A stretch of DNA of 64,000 bases from an uncultured Bacteroides sp. (GCA_944320865.1 CALUJC010000010.1:1-64000), one strand, 5' to 3'; counted from the first letter of the stretch, positions 1-7,942 are shown. Notes: generated by a model from the letters alone, not told the origin. A program made the numbers and translations.

Positions 1-115
1 TAGCAAAACAGGTGCCCGGAGTAGCCCCGGAGATTCAGCGCTTGACTTTTTTCTTTTGGTATCTTTTCTTTTTGCGGTAAGGCAAAAAGAAAAGTACACA
101 GATAAATTATCATTT
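1..115 (+). repeat. Right part of an intergenic boundary-conserved element (copy E4, cut by window edge)
   Basis: Bases 1-99 match the reverse complement of 26675-26772 almost perfectly (the first ~74 bases look identical). The block contains a hairpin (CTTTTCTTTTTGC, six-base loop, GCAAAAAGAAAAG) and ends with AAATTATCATTT at 104-115. The same end sequence is found at 24987-24998, 27138-27149 and, reversed, 32391-32402. The left end lies outside the window. No gene is present here. Mobility is inferred from the copies only. Confidence 0.7.
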
Positions 116-166
116 CTGTAAGTGATTTATTGTTGGAAATAGGTGCTATTTATTGCCGAAAAGTGA

Positions 167-174
167 TAACTTTG
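167..174 (+). promoter_or_regulatory. Bacteroides -7 box for the Lrp/AsnC gene
   Basis: TAACTTTG matches the TAnnTTTG consensus of the primary Bacteroides sigma factor and lies 53 bases before the ATG at 228. No good TTTG -33 element is visible at the usual distance. Confidence 0.5.
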
Positions 175-227
175 CATAAAAATGTAAGAATATAGCAGCG
201 ATTATCATAAAAAACGGAAATAGAGAT

Positions 228-719
228 ATGGGACATCATCAATTGGATAGTTTGGACGAACAGATATTGAAATTAATTGCCAACGATGCGCGCATTCCTT
301 TCCTGGAGGTGGCGCGTGCATGTAATGTGTCGGGGGCAGCTATCCATCAACGCATTCAGAAGTTGACGAACCTTGGAGTCTTGAAAGGTTCGGAGTTTAT
401 TATCGACCCGGAAAAGATTGGGTATGAAACATGTGCTTATGTCGGTATCTATCTTAAAGACCCGGGAGACTTCGACAACGTGATGCGTGCCCTCGAAGCC
501 ATACCAGAGGTGGTGGAATGCCATTATACTACAGGCAAATACGACATGTTCATCAAGCTTTATGCAAGAAACAATCATCATCTTCTCAGCATTATACACG
601 ACAAGTTGCAACCTCTCGGATTGTCGCGTACAGAGACACTTATCTCTTTCCACGAAGCCATCAAGCGGCAAATGCCTATTCCCGGGGAAGAGATTGAGAA
701 TGGTGATGCGCAAGAGTAA
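228..719 (+). CDS. Lrp/AsnC family transcriptional regulator
   Basis: 163 residues, the usual size of the family. Residues 9-52 form the N-terminal helix-turn-helix (LDEQILKLIANDARIPFLEV start, then a VSGAAIHQRI recognition helix). Residues 66-150 are the AsnC/RAM ligand-binding domain, with the YTTGKYDMFIKLYA strand typical of it. Such proteins form oligomers that bind amino acids or related effectors and act as global or local regulators; the ligand here is unknown. The gene stands alone, has its own -7 box, and is convergent with folA (18-base gap), so its target cannot be read from context. Confidence 0.93.
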   Translation: MGHHQLDSLDEQILKLIANDARIPFLEVARACNVSGAAIHQRIQKLTNLGVLKGSEFIIDPEKIGYETCAYVGIYLKDPGDFDNVMRALEAIPEVVECHYTTGKYDMFIKLYARNNHHLLSIIHDKLQPLGLSRTETLISFHEAIKRQMPIPGEEIENGDAQE

Positions 720-737
720 AGGGGGAGCTGATAGCAC

Positions 738-1226
738 TTACCTCCGCACGTAGTCTACAAAAGCATAAGGGCAGGGATGTTTCTCATCGGCAGGATGGGA
801 CTCCCTGCTTTTTTCTTGCCATGCCGACGTATCTATTTCGGGGAAGAAGGCATCGGCCTGCGGGGCCTCGGCCTCAATCTCCGTCAGGCAAAGTCGGTTG
901 GCCAGGGGCAGGGCTTGGCGGTATAGACTGGCTCCGCCGATGATGTATACCTGTTCGTCTGCCCGGCATGCGGCCAGGGCTTCCTCTAGCGAACGGAATA
1001 CTTCCGCGCCGGGCAACTCAAGGCTGGGCGAGGTGGAGAGCACGATGTTACGGCGGTTGGGCAAGGCACCTTTGGGCAGTGACTCGAAGGTGCGGCGCCC
1101 CATCACGATGGTGTGCCCCGTGGTGAGGGCCTTGAAGCGTTTCATGTCGTTGGGTAGCCAGTAGAGTAACTTATTTTGGTAGCCGATGGCGCGGCGGCGG
1201 TCGATGGCAGCGATGAGAGCTATCAT
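738..1226 (-). CDS. folA: Dihydrofolate reductase
   Basis: 162 residues, the normal length for bacterial chromosomal DHFR. It reduces dihydrofolate to tetrahydrofolate with NADPH, regenerating the folate consumed by thymidylate synthase. Visible family motifs are the N-terminal MIALIAAIDRRRAIG, the substrate-binding acidic residue D27 in LPNDMKRF, the NADPH motif GRRTFESLP (43-51) and IGGASLYRQALP near residue 96. It lies directly downstream of thyA, the classic pairing, and has no promoter-like box of its own, so co-transcription with thyA is likely. Its ATG abuts the repeat array that fills the thyA-folA gap. Confidence 0.97.
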   Translation of the reverse strand: MIALIAAIDRRRAIGYQNKLLYWLPNDMKRFKALTTGHTIVMGRRTFESLPKGALPNRRNIVLSTSPSLELPGAEVFRSLEEALAACRADEQVYIIGGASLYRQALPLANRLCLTEIEAEAPQADAFFPEIDTSAWQEKSRESHPADEKHPCPYAFVDYVRR

Positions 1227-1343
1227 TAGTGATTAGGGTTTAGTGATTAGTGATTAATGTTTAGTGGTTAGCGTTTAGTGATTAGTGGGTTGATACCTTT
1301 TTCATCCACAAGGCACTAACCACTAATCACTAAACGCTAATCG
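1226..1343. repeat. Opposed heptamer arrays (TTAGTGA type) filling the thyA-folA gap
   Basis: Nine uninterrupted heptamers read TTAGTGA, TTAGGGT, TTAGTGA, TTAGTGA, TTAATGT, TTAGTGG, TTAGCGT, TTAGTGA, TTAGTGG at 1226-1288. After a 25-base spacer, four heptamers of the same family occur in the opposite orientation at 1314-1341. The two arms can fold into a long hairpin. The array begins on the last base of the folA start codon complement and ends two bases before the thyA stop, so the whole gap is repeat. It could act as a transcript-processing or termination structure; that is inference. Confidence 0.85.
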
Positions 1344-2138
1344 TTACACCGACACCTTCCCCGCAATGTGCGGCCAAGGGTCGTACCCCTCCAGCGTGAA
1401 GTCCTCGTACCGGAAGTCGAAGATGTTCTTTACATTCGGGTTGATGTGCATCTTGGGCAGGGGGCGGGGTGTGCGGCTGAGTTGCAGGCGCACCTGGTCG
1501 AGGTGGTTCAGGTAGATGTGCGCGTCGCCCAGGGTGTGGATGAAGTCGCCCGCACGCAGTCCGGTGACCTGCGCCATCATCTGCAGCAGCAGGGCATACG
1601 AGGCGATGTTGAAGGGCACGCCCAGGAAGGTGTCCGCGCTGCGCTGGTACATCTGCAGGCTCAGCCTCCCCTGGGCCACGTAGAACTGGAAGAACATGTG
1701 GCAAGGCGGCAGATTCATCTGGTCCAGGTCGCCCACGTTCCAGGCGTTGACAATGATGCGGCGCGAGTCCGGATGGTGCTTGATGTCGTCCACCGCGCGG
1801 GCTATTTGGTCGATGTGCCCGCCCCGGTAGTCGGGCCACGAGCGCCACTGGTAGCCGTAGATGTGCCCGAGGTCGCCGTTGGCATCCGCCCATTCGTTCC
1901 AGATGCGCACGCCGTGCTCCTGCAGGTAGTGCACGTTGGTGTCGCCGCGCAGAAACCACAGCAGCTCGTGGATGATGGATTTGAGGTGAAGTTTTTTCGT
2001 CGTGAGGCAGGGGAATCCTTCCTCCAAGTTGAAGCGCATCTGGTGGCCGAAGACGCTCAGCGTCCCTGTGCCCGTGCGGTCGTCCTTGCGGACGCCTTCA
2101 TCCAGGATGCGTTGCAGTAGGTCGAGGTATTGTTTCAT
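1344..2138 (-). CDS. thyA: Thymidylate synthase
   Basis: 264 residues, exactly the length of the E. coli enzyme. It methylates dUMP to dTMP using 5,10-methylene-tetrahydrofolate and yields dihydrofolate, which FolA next door recycles. The catalytic cysteine is C146 in [12 protein letters not shown], phosphate-binding R21 is in RTGTGT, and the RRIIVNAWN and [10 protein letters not shown] blocks are intact. A strong Bacteroides-type promoter lies just upstream (2187-2218). The stop codon is followed at once by the heptamer array that separates it from folA. Confidence 0.99.
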   Translation of the reverse strand: MKQYLDLLQRILDEGVRKDDRTGTGTLSVFGHQMRFNLEEGFPCLTTKKLHLKSIIHELLWFLRGDTNVHYLQEHGVRIWNEWADANGDLGHIYGYQWRSWPDYRGGHIDQIARAVDDIKHHPDSRRIIVNAWNVGDLDQMNLPPCHMFFQFYVAQGRLSLQMYQRSADTFLGVPFNIASYALLLQMMAQVTGLRAGDFIHTLGDAHIYLNHLDQVRLQLSRTPRPLPKMHINPNVKNIFDFRYEDFTLEGYDPWPHIAGKVSV

Positions 2139-2186
2139 TGCATGACTTATTTACAGATTAATGTCCTTCCGTTCGTGGAAGGTTGC

Positions 2187-2218
2187 CAAAGGTAGGCATT
2201 TATCTTTGTACGGACAAA
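2187..2218 (-). promoter_or_regulatory. Promoter of thyA-folA
   Basis: On the minus strand TTTG (2215-2218) and TACCTTTG (2187-2194) are separated by exactly 20 bases, the consensus spacing of Bacteroides housekeeping promoters. The ATG of thyA is 48 bases downstream. This suggests thyA-folA is transcribed separately from the upstream PLD gene. Confidence 0.7.
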
Positions 2219-2231
2219 AGAATGGAGGAAA

Positions 2232-2320
2232 TTAGTGGGGAGCGATTAGCGTTTAGTGTTTAGTGATTAGTGTTTAATGCGTCACTAATCCCTAAACACT
2301 ACCCCGCTAACCGCTAACTA
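2232..2320. repeat. Opposed heptamer arrays (TTAGTGA type) after the PLD gene
   Basis: Seven contiguous heptamers (TTAGTGG, GGAGCGA, TTAGCGT, TTAGTGT, TTAGTGA, TTAGTGT, TTAATGC) run from 2232 to 2280. They face about five heptamers in the opposite orientation at 2283-2317 that run straight into the stop codon of the PLD gene (2318-2320). The sequence family is the same as in the thyA-folA gap 900 bases away. A hairpin of roughly 35-base arms can form. Confidence 0.85.
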
Positions 2321-3556
2321 AAGCACCGGCCCCAGCAGGTGGGCAAACCAGCCTACGAACTTCTTCCAGCCGGAGCGTTTCTTCCACACCTCGGGGGTGA
2401 GGAGGGTACTGGCTTGGCGGTCGCGGGCAAACATGTCCATCAGCTGGGCCGTGGTGGCGGGGTGGAGGATGAAGGCGTTCGTCTCGTAGTCGTGGCGCAG
2501 GCTGCGGGCGTCGAGGTTGGTGGAGCCTGCGGTGCAGAACGCGCTGTCCACCATCATCACCTTGCTGTGGTGGAAGCCGCCGTTGTACAGGTAGATGTGC
2601 GCGCCGCGCTTCATCAGTCGGTGCACGTAGTAGAGGGCGGCCTCGGGGGTGAAGGGCACGTCGCTGACGGAGGGTATCATGATTTCCACCTCCTTGCCTT
2701 GCTTGAGGGCGCGCTTCAAGGCGCGGCGCACGGAGCGGGTGGGCACGAAGTAGGGGTTGACTATCTGCACGGTGTGCTGGGCGGCGTCGATGGCCGAGAT
2801 GTAGGCCTGGCGCATGGCGCGGGGCGTGCGGTGGGGCGTGCGGTCGACGATGGCCACGGGGCGGGCCACGCTGTCGGGCAGTGCGGGCATGTCGGGGAAG
2901 TATTGCGGACCGCCCACGTGCTGGCCCGTCTCCTTGTTCCACGTGGTGAGGAAGATGCCCTGCAGGTAGCGCACGGCATCGCCCTCGATGCGCACGTGCA
3001 TGTCCCTCCACGCACCCACCTTGGGCAGGCCGTGGATGTAGTAGTCGGCAATGTTCATACCCCCGGTGTAGCCCACGCGGCCGTCTATCACCACAATCTT
3101 GCGGTGGTCGCGGTGGGCGATGTGGTTGAAGTAAGGGAACTTCAAGGGGTCGAACTTCACAATCTCGATGCCCTGCGCGCGGATGCTGTCCAGGTGGCGG
3201 TTGCGCAGCGGGCGGTTGTTGGAGCTGTTGCCGAAGGCGTCGAACAGGGCGCGCACCTCTACACCCTCGCGTGCCTTCTGCGCCAGCAGGCGGAACAGGG
3301 CACCGGCGATGCTGTCGTTGCGGAAGTTGAAGTACTCCAGGTGCACGTGGTGGCGCGCCCGGCGGATGGCCTGGAACAGGTCGATGAACTTGTCGTGCCC
3401 GCTCATCAGCAACTTCACCTGGTTGTTGCGGGTGACGGGAATGCCCTCACTGACCAGGTGGCGGCGCATCAGCGAGTCGCTTACGGCCTGGGCAAATCCA
3501 CGGCCGGGCAAGGCAAGCCATGCCAGCAAAAGAATAGGTAGGAGGAGGTGGCGCAT
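2318..3556 (-). CDS. Secreted phospholipase D / cardiolipin synthase-type protein
   Basis: 412 residues with a signal peptide (residues 1-23, ending GRGFAQ). Two complete HKD catalytic motifs are present: H151-x-K153-x4-D158 (HRDHRKIVVIDG) and H330-x-K332-x4-D337 (HHSKVMMVDS), each followed by the usual GGMN / GSTNLD segment. The fold is that of bacterial cardiolipin synthases, which move phosphatidyl groups between phosphatidylglycerol molecules. Unlike ClsA it has a cleavable signal instead of two N-terminal membrane helices, so a periplasmic or envelope-attached phospholipase or transphosphatidylase is equally possible. It starts 14 bases after the epimerase stop and is probably co-transcribed with it. 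Confidence 0.88.
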   Translation of the reverse strand: MRHLLLPILLLAWLALPGRGFAQAVSDSLMRRHLVSEGIPVTRNNQVKLLMSGHDKFIDLFQAIRRARHHVHLEYFNFRNDSIAGALFRLLAQKAREGVEVRALFDAFGNSSNNRPLRNRHLDSIRAQGIEIVKFDPLKFPYFNHIAHRDHRKIVVIDGRVGYTGGMNIADYYIHGLPKVGAWRDMHVRIEGDAVRYLQGIFLTTWNKETGQHVGGPQYFPDMPALPDSVARPVAIVDRTPHRTPRAMRQAYISAIDAAQHTVQIVNPYFVPTRSVRRALKRALKQGKEVEIMIPSVSDVPFTPEAALYYVHRLMKRGAHIYLYNGGFHHSKVMMVDSAFCTAGSTNLDARSLRHDYETNAFILHPATTAQLMDMFARDRQASTLLTPEVWKKRSGWKKFVGWFAHLLGPVL

Positions 3557-3570
3557 GGAGTAGTGTGAGA

Positions 3571-4593
3571 TTATTGTTGTTGTGGCAGGCCGTAGAAGCC
3601 GATGTACCAGTCATAAAACCGCTTCAATCCCTCGGCGATGGACACGGTGGGGCGGTAGCCGAAGTCCTCTTGCAGGCGGGTGGTGTCGGCATAGGTGCAG
3701 TACACGTCGCCCGGCTGCATGCCCTCCATCTGCATCACGGCCTTGCGCCCGGCCACCTGCTCGATGGTGCGGATGAAGTCCATCAGCTGCACGGGCTCGG
3801 AGTGGCCTATATTATATATGGTGTGGGGCACTTCCCCCGTGGCGGGGTGGCCGAGGATGAGCAGGGTGCCCTGCACGATGTCGTCGATGTAGGTGAAGTC
3901 CCTCTGCATGTCCCCGCCATTGAACACGCGGATAGTCTGCCCCTCCATCACGGCCTTGAGGAACTTGAATGGAGCCATGTCCGGCCGCCCCCACGGGCCG
4001 TAGACGGTGAAGAACCTCACGCCCGTGGCCGGCACCCGGTAGAGCTTGGCGTAGGCATAGGCCATCAGCTCGTTGCTCTTCTTGGTGGCGGCGTAGAGGC
4101 TGACGGGGCTGTCCGTGCGGTCCGTCTCGCGGTAGGGCACGTGGTCCATCATGCCGTACACGCTGCTCGAGCTGGCATACACCAGGTGCTTCACCGGGTA
4201 GTGGCGGCAGCACTCCAGCACGTTGAGGAAGCCCATCAGATTGGCCTCGGCGTAGGCATAGGGGTTGTCGATGCTGTAGCGCACGCCGGCCTGTCCGCCC
4301 AGGTTCACCACGTGGTCAAACCCTTCGGCGGCAAAGAGGCGCTCCATCCCCGTGCGGTCGGCCAGGTCGAGCTTCGTGAAGCGGTAGGCGGGATAGCGTC
4401 GGCTCTCGGCCGGGGCGCCTTCCGTGATGTCGGCCCGCGCGATGCCCAGTTCCGCCAGTCGGGCATACTTCAGCCCCGTGTCGTAGTAGGTGTTGATGTT
4501 GTCCATCCCCACCACCTCATGTCCTTGCTCCAGCAGTCGGCGCGTCAGGCTGAAGCCGATGAATCCGGCACCGCCGGTAACGAGTATCTTCAT
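3571..4593 (-). CDS. NAD-dependent nucleotide-sugar epimerase (UDP-glucuronate 4-epimerase type)
   Basis: 340 residues from the ATG at 4593; an upstream in-frame start would add seven residues before the Rossmann strand and is less likely. The extended-SDR signature is clear: GGAGFIG near the N terminus, the catalytic YAATK (Y167, K171) with SSSSVYG before it, and FFTVYGPWGRPDMAPF typical of UDP-glucuronate epimerases (CapI family). It should supply an epimerised sugar nucleotide for surface polysaccharide or lipid A decoration. Context supports this: it is downstream of three membrane glycosylation genes. Exact substrate is inferred, not proven. Confidence 0.9.
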   Translation of the reverse strand: MKILVTGGAGFIGFSLTRRLLEQGHEVVGMDNINTYYDTGLKYARLAELGIARADITEGAPAESRRYPAYRFTKLDLADRTGMERLFAAEGFDHVVNLGGQAGVRYSIDNPYAYAEANLMGFLNVLECCRHYPVKHLVYASSSSVYGMMDHVPYRETDRTDSPVSLYAATKKSNELMAYAYAKLYRVPATGVRFFTVYGPWGRPDMAPFKFLKAVMEGQTIRVFNGGDMQRDFTYIDDIVQGTLLILGHPATGEVPHTIYNIGHSEPVQLMDFIRTIEQVAGRKAVMQMEGMQPGDVYCTYADTTRLQEDFGYRPTVSIAEGLKRFYDWYIGFYGLPQQQ

Positions 4594-4648
4594 ATGCAGA
4601 TGTCTTATTATCAAATTCTTATATTATATCTTATTCAACCTTCCGCCG

Positions 4649-4901
4649 ACCCTTAAGGGTCAGCGTCGTCAACCCTTAAGGGTTAGCGCTTCCGACCCTT
4701 GAGGGTCAATGCCGTCGACCCTTAAGGGTCAGTGTTGTCGACCCTTAGGGGTCAGTGTCACCGAGGTCAAGAGGTCGGTGCTGCCGAGGTCAAGAGGTCG
4801 GTGCTGCCGAGGTCAAGAGGTCGGTGCTGCCGAGGTCAAGAGGTCGATGCCATCGAGATCAAGAGGTCGGTGCCATCGAGGTCAAGAGGTCGGTTTCGGG
4901 T
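4649..4901. repeat. 23-bp tandem array, 11 units of two types
   Basis: The array has eleven in-register 23-base units. Units 1-5 (4649-4763) begin with the palindrome ACCCTTAAGGGT or close variants. Units 6-11 (4764-4901) begin AGGTCAAGAGGTCGG, and three of them (6-8) appear identical. The period never changes where the type changes. The array starts three bases after the stop codon of the LAB_N gene (minus strand) and occupies most of the 311-base gap before the epimerase gene. On the sense strand the units contain the core ACCGACC or ACTGACC, also seen in the 22-bp arrays at 9590 and 42641. Confidence 0.92.
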
Positions 4902-4904
4902 TCG

Positions 4905-5543
4905 TCAAGGCGCATCCGCAGCCTTCTTGGCGCGGTGCCCGATGATGAGGTTGCGTATGTAGGCCACCAGCCCGAACGATTGGCCCACGATGAGCACGAT
5001 GTCCTGCCGGATGCATCCATAGCTCACGATGGTGAGCGACCCCACGAGGCTGATAATCCAGAACCCGGCGGGGAACTGCGACTCGTGCATGCGGTGCGAG
5101 TACAGCCACTGGTACACGAAGCGCAGGGTGAAGATGACCTGCCCGGCCGAGCCGTAGACGATGAGCCACACGGGTATGTCTTCGTTGTGGAACAGCGAGG
5201 CCACCACGGCGTCCCAGTCCCGCGCCACGCCCACCACGGCCGCCACGGGCAGCAATAGGATGGCATAGCGCGCCACGGCGGGCACCCGCTTCCACAGGCC
5301 CTTGGCATTGAGGTTCCACAGGTAGATGTAGTAGGAGATGAACTGGCCCAGGATGATGGAGAAGTCCTCCCGCAGCCAGCCGTACAGGCATAGCAGGCAC
5401 GACCCCGCCAGGCTCAGCACCCAGAAGATGGAGGGCGACAGCACGCGGCGCGCCCGCTCGGACAGAATCCACTGCACCAGGATGCGGGCCGAGAAGAACG
5501 CCTGCGCCAGGAAGCCGATGGACAGTATGAGCAGGTGCGACAT
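4905..5543 (-). CDS. Duplicated LAB_N-domain membrane protein
   Basis: 212 residues, strongly hydrophobic with several membrane spans. It contains two tandem copies of the lipid-A biosynthesis N-terminal (LAB_N) motif: VQWILSERARR...SPSIFWVLS...GSCLLCLYG...ILGQ in the first half, and YQWLYSHRM...FPAGFWIIS...GSLTIVSYG...IVGQ in the second. LAB_N proteins lie next to GT2 and ArnT-like enzymes and are thought to help lipid-linked sugar handling at the inner membrane; a biochemical role is not established here. The ATG overlaps the GT2 stop (TGATG), so the two are translationally coupled. The stop is followed by the 23-bp array. Confidence 0.87.
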   Translation of the reverse strand: MSHLLILSIGFLAQAFFSARILVQWILSERARRVLSPSIFWVLSLAGSCLLCLYGWLREDFSIILGQFISYYIYLWNLNAKGLWKRVPAVARYAILLLPVAAVVGVARDWDAVVASLFHNEDIPVWLIVYGSAGQVIFTLRFVYQWLYSHRMHESQFPAGFWIISLVGSLTIVSYGCIRQDIVLIVGQSFGLVAYIRNLIIGHRAKKAADAP

Positions 5544-6283
5544 CAGGCTTTTTCCGTCAGGTTATTGTCCGCAATGCGGTAGTTGATGTAGCGCTTCTTC
5601 ATCCATCGGTAGGCAAAGCAGTCCATGAAGGGCGAGACGAGGCGGTTCCACAGGTGGTACTTCGACTGGCCGGCCACGCGGGGGAAGTGGCGCACGGGCA
5701 CCTGCTTGATGCGTCCCTCCTGCAGCAGTATCAGTGCGGGCAGGAAGCGGTGCATGCCGGTGAAGAAGGGGATGCGGCGGGCATAGTCGGTGTGCATCAC
5801 CTTGAGCGGGCAGCCGGTGTCCTGCACGCCGTCGTGCGTCATCATGCGGCGGAAGCCGTTGGCAATCTTCGACTGCAGCTTCTTGAAGCCGCTGTCCTTG
5901 CGGTTGGCGCGGATGCCCATCACCAGTTCATGGTCGGCAATGTCCTTCAGCAGCAGGTTGAAGTCCTCGGGGGTGGTTTGCAGATCGGCATCCATGTAGC
6001 CCACGTAGGCCGATTCCGTTACATCGATGCCGGCCTTCATGGCGGCGCTCAGTCCGCTGTTCCGTTGCAGGGAGATGTAGAAGAAGTCCGGGTGCCTTTG
6101 GCACAGTTCCTGGATGCGTGCCAGGCTGTTGTCTTTTGAACCGTCGTCCACAAACAGCACGCAGGCCTTGCAGGCAGCGTGGGGCAGGTAGTCGCCCAGA
6201 GCCTTCTCCAAGGCATCCATATTGTCTTCTTCATTGAAGACGGGCACAACGATAGTGAGTTGGTAATTGCTCGTTTTATTCAT
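5543..6283 (-). CDS. GT2 family glycosyltransferase (polyprenyl-phosphate sugar transferase type)
   Basis: 246 residues. The GT-A fold is shown by VVPVFNEEDNMDAL (13-26), FVDDGSKDNS (44-53) and the metal-binding DAD at 98-100 (YMDADLQTTPED). It resembles DPM1/ArnC-type enzymes that move a sugar from a nucleotide donor to undecaprenyl phosphate at the cytoplasmic face. It lacks the two C-terminal membrane helices of ArnC; the coupled LAB_N membrane protein could supply membrane attachment (inference). A -7 box lies 51 bases upstream, and the ArnT-like gene is next upstream, so the set resembles a sugar-loading and sugar-transfer pair. Confidence 0.9.
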   Translation of the reverse strand: MNKTSNYQLTIVVPVFNEEDNMDALEKALGDYLPHAACKACVLFVDDGSKDNSLARIQELCQRHPDFFYISLQRNSGLSAAMKAGIDVTESAYVGYMDADLQTTPEDFNLLLKDIADHELVMGIRANRKDSGFKKLQSKIANGFRRMMTHDGVQDTGCPLKVMHTDYARRIPFFTGMHRFLPALILLQEGRIKQVPVRHFPRVAGQSKYHLWNRLVSPFMDCFAYRWMKKRYINYRIADNNLTEKA

Positions 6284-6333
6284 TACGCGGTATAAATAGA
6301 GATGTATGTCCTTAACTTCGCACTTTTGCGGTG

Positions 6334-6341
6334 CAAAATTA
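6334..6341 (-). promoter_or_regulatory. -7 box upstream of the GT2-LAB_N pair
   Basis: On the minus strand TAATTTTG matches TAnnTTTG and is 51 bases before the GT2 ATG. No clear -33 TTTG was seen, so it is only a candidate internal promoter after the ArnT-like gene. Confidence 0.4.
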
Positions 6342-6400
6342 ATACATTATTTGTTTTCCCTTTGCCGGAAGCGTTAAGAAATGCAGGGCAAACTGCTCAT

Positions 6401-7942
6401 TTAGAGAATTAGAATGGCGTATTTCCCTACCAAGTGTGCTTCTTTGCCCGGAAATTGGTCCAATCGGCTTTTGGGCAACATCAGTATGCCGGGTTGCAAG
6501 GTGCCGGATTTCACTTCTTCTTCCGTCAGTTTGCGTATGTCTTGGTGCAGGTACACGTCCATGCCTTCGGGGCGGGATACTTTCCAGGTGTAGTAGGTGT
6601 CCAGTCCCTGCTCCTTTGCCACCTTCTTGGCTTCCTTGCACAGTTTCCGGTAGCCTATCTCGCTGTTTACCTGTGGCAACGCCCAGCCGCCCACAAACAC
6701 CGCGCAGAACAGGCCCACGGCCACCATCTGTATGCTGCGGCACGTCTGCTTCCGGCGGTAAAGCAGGTAGAATGCGCGTATGACGGCCAAGGTAAGGATA
6801 CCGGCAGCTACATAGGCCAATATCCGTCCCGAAAGGCGGAGGTCATCGGGCAGAGGCAGGAAAGGCAGGGCAAACACGGCCAGACCCAGCACCGCCGCAG
6901 GCACCGCTATGCTTGCCGCCAGCCAGCGGTTCCAGCGCACGCGGGGCAGGCAGGTAGCTACAAAGTAAATCAAGAACGGGTAAGCGGGGATGAGGTAAAC
7001 CTGCAGCTTGGAGCTGATGCACGACAGCACCACGAACGTGGCCACGAACACCGAGAAGAACAGCTTCTGCAGGTCGGTGCGCACAAACCGGTGCCACCTG
7101 CACACGGCAGCCATGCCCACACCCACCAGCAGCAGCGACCACGGGGCAAGCGAGTACCAGATGGCTATGAAGTAGTAGTAGAACGGCTCTTCGTGGTGGA
7201 AGGAGTTGACCGCGCGGTCTATCGTCTGGTGGAAAAGCAGGTTGTCCAGGTATTCGTATCCGCCTTCCAGGTAGACAGCGCCAAACCACAGCGCGCACCC
7301 GGCCAGCAGCACGCCCCATGTCTTCCAGCCCCAGTAGGCGAAGAAGGTACGGATGCGCCGCGTCACCAGCAGGTAGGTCAGGATGCCGGCCAGCGGCACC
7401 AGTATGCCCACCGGCCCCTTGGTGAACAGGGCCAGGAAGAGGTAGACGGGAAACAGCCACGCATTCTTCTGCCGGTCGCCCTCGCCTTTCTCCATCTTAT
7501 AAAAGGTGTGTATGGCCAGCACGATGAACATGCACATCAGCATGTCCATGCGCAGCACCACCGCCATGCCCAGAAACAGCCCGCTGGTGAGCAGCAGCAT
7601 CTGGGAGGCGGTACGCCATTCTTCGGCTCTTATCTCGCGCCTGGTCCAGCGGTTCATCACGTCGGCAATGACGAAAGCGGGAATCAACGAGAACAGGGAC
7701 AGGAACCACATCACGTGGCGGCCGAACAGCCACTTGCCCAGCATCACAATCCACAGGTACAAGGGTGGTTTGTCGGCATAGGGGATGCCTTGGTTGGTGA
7801 AGGTGAAGAAGTTGCCGTTGGCCAGTGCCTCGTCGGCAATGCTGAGGTAGCGCAGTTCGTTGCTCGGGGTGAAGTCGCGCAGGATGATGACCGGCAATAC
7901 CGCCGCCAGTACAAAGAGAAAGAGTCCGTATTCTCGTTTCAT
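6401..7942 (-). CDS. ArnT-like GT-C glycosyltransferase (PMT / GT39-GT83 family)
   Basis: 513 residues with about a dozen predicted membrane spans. The N-terminal region has the family layout: an acidic stretch in the first periplasmic loop (SNELRYLSIADEALANGNFF, residues 27-46) and PYADKPPLYLW (54-64), as in ArnT. Such enzymes take a sugar from a polyprenyl-phosphate carrier and attach it to lipid A or another envelope acceptor on the periplasmic side. The GT2 gene downstream likely makes the carrier-linked donor. Whether the acceptor is lipid A cannot be told. The start is 39 bases after the DUF5056-like stop, so read-through from the sigma operon is possible. Confidence 0.88.
   Translation of the reverse strand: MKREYGLFLFVLAAVLPVIILRDFTPSNELRYLSIADEALANGNFFTFTNQGIPYADKPPLYLWIVMLGKWLFGRHVMWFLSLFSLIPAFVIADVMNRWTRREIRAEEWRTASQMLLLTSGLFLGMAVVLRMDMLMCMFIVLAIHTFYKMEKGEGDRQKNAWLFPVYLFLALFTKGPVGILVPLAGILTYLLVTRRIRTFFAYWGWKTWGVLLAGCALWFGAVYLEGGYEYLDNLLFHQTIDRAVNSFHHEEPFYYYFIAIWYSLAPWSLLLVGVGMAAVCRWHRFVRTDLQKLFFSVFVATFVVLSCISSKLQVYLIPAYPFLIYFVATCLPRVRWNRWLAASIAVPAAVLGLAVFALPFLPLPDDLRLSGRILAYVAAGILTLAVIRAFYLLYRRKQTCRSIQMVAVGLFCAVFVGGWALPQVNSEIGYRKLCKEAKKVAKEQGLDTYYTWKVSRPEGMDVYLHQDIRKLTEEEVKSGTLQPGILMLPKSRLDQFPGKEAHLVGKYAILIL

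Noticed and set aside
2339-3541. 400-codon plus-strand frame opposite the PLD gene
   Set aside because: Shadow frame with G, V, H, A bias; the HKD motifs prove the minus-strand gene.
4649-4901. Possible CRISPR array
   Set aside because: Units follow each other directly with no unique spacers, the period is 23, and no cas gene is present. The same applies to the arrays at 9590 and 61187.
4709-5258. Overlapping plus-strand frames rich in RSRGRCC / RGQEV repeats
   Set aside because: They are translations of the 23-bp tandem array running on into the antisense strand of the LAB_N gene; all three frames stay open because the unit contains no stop codon.
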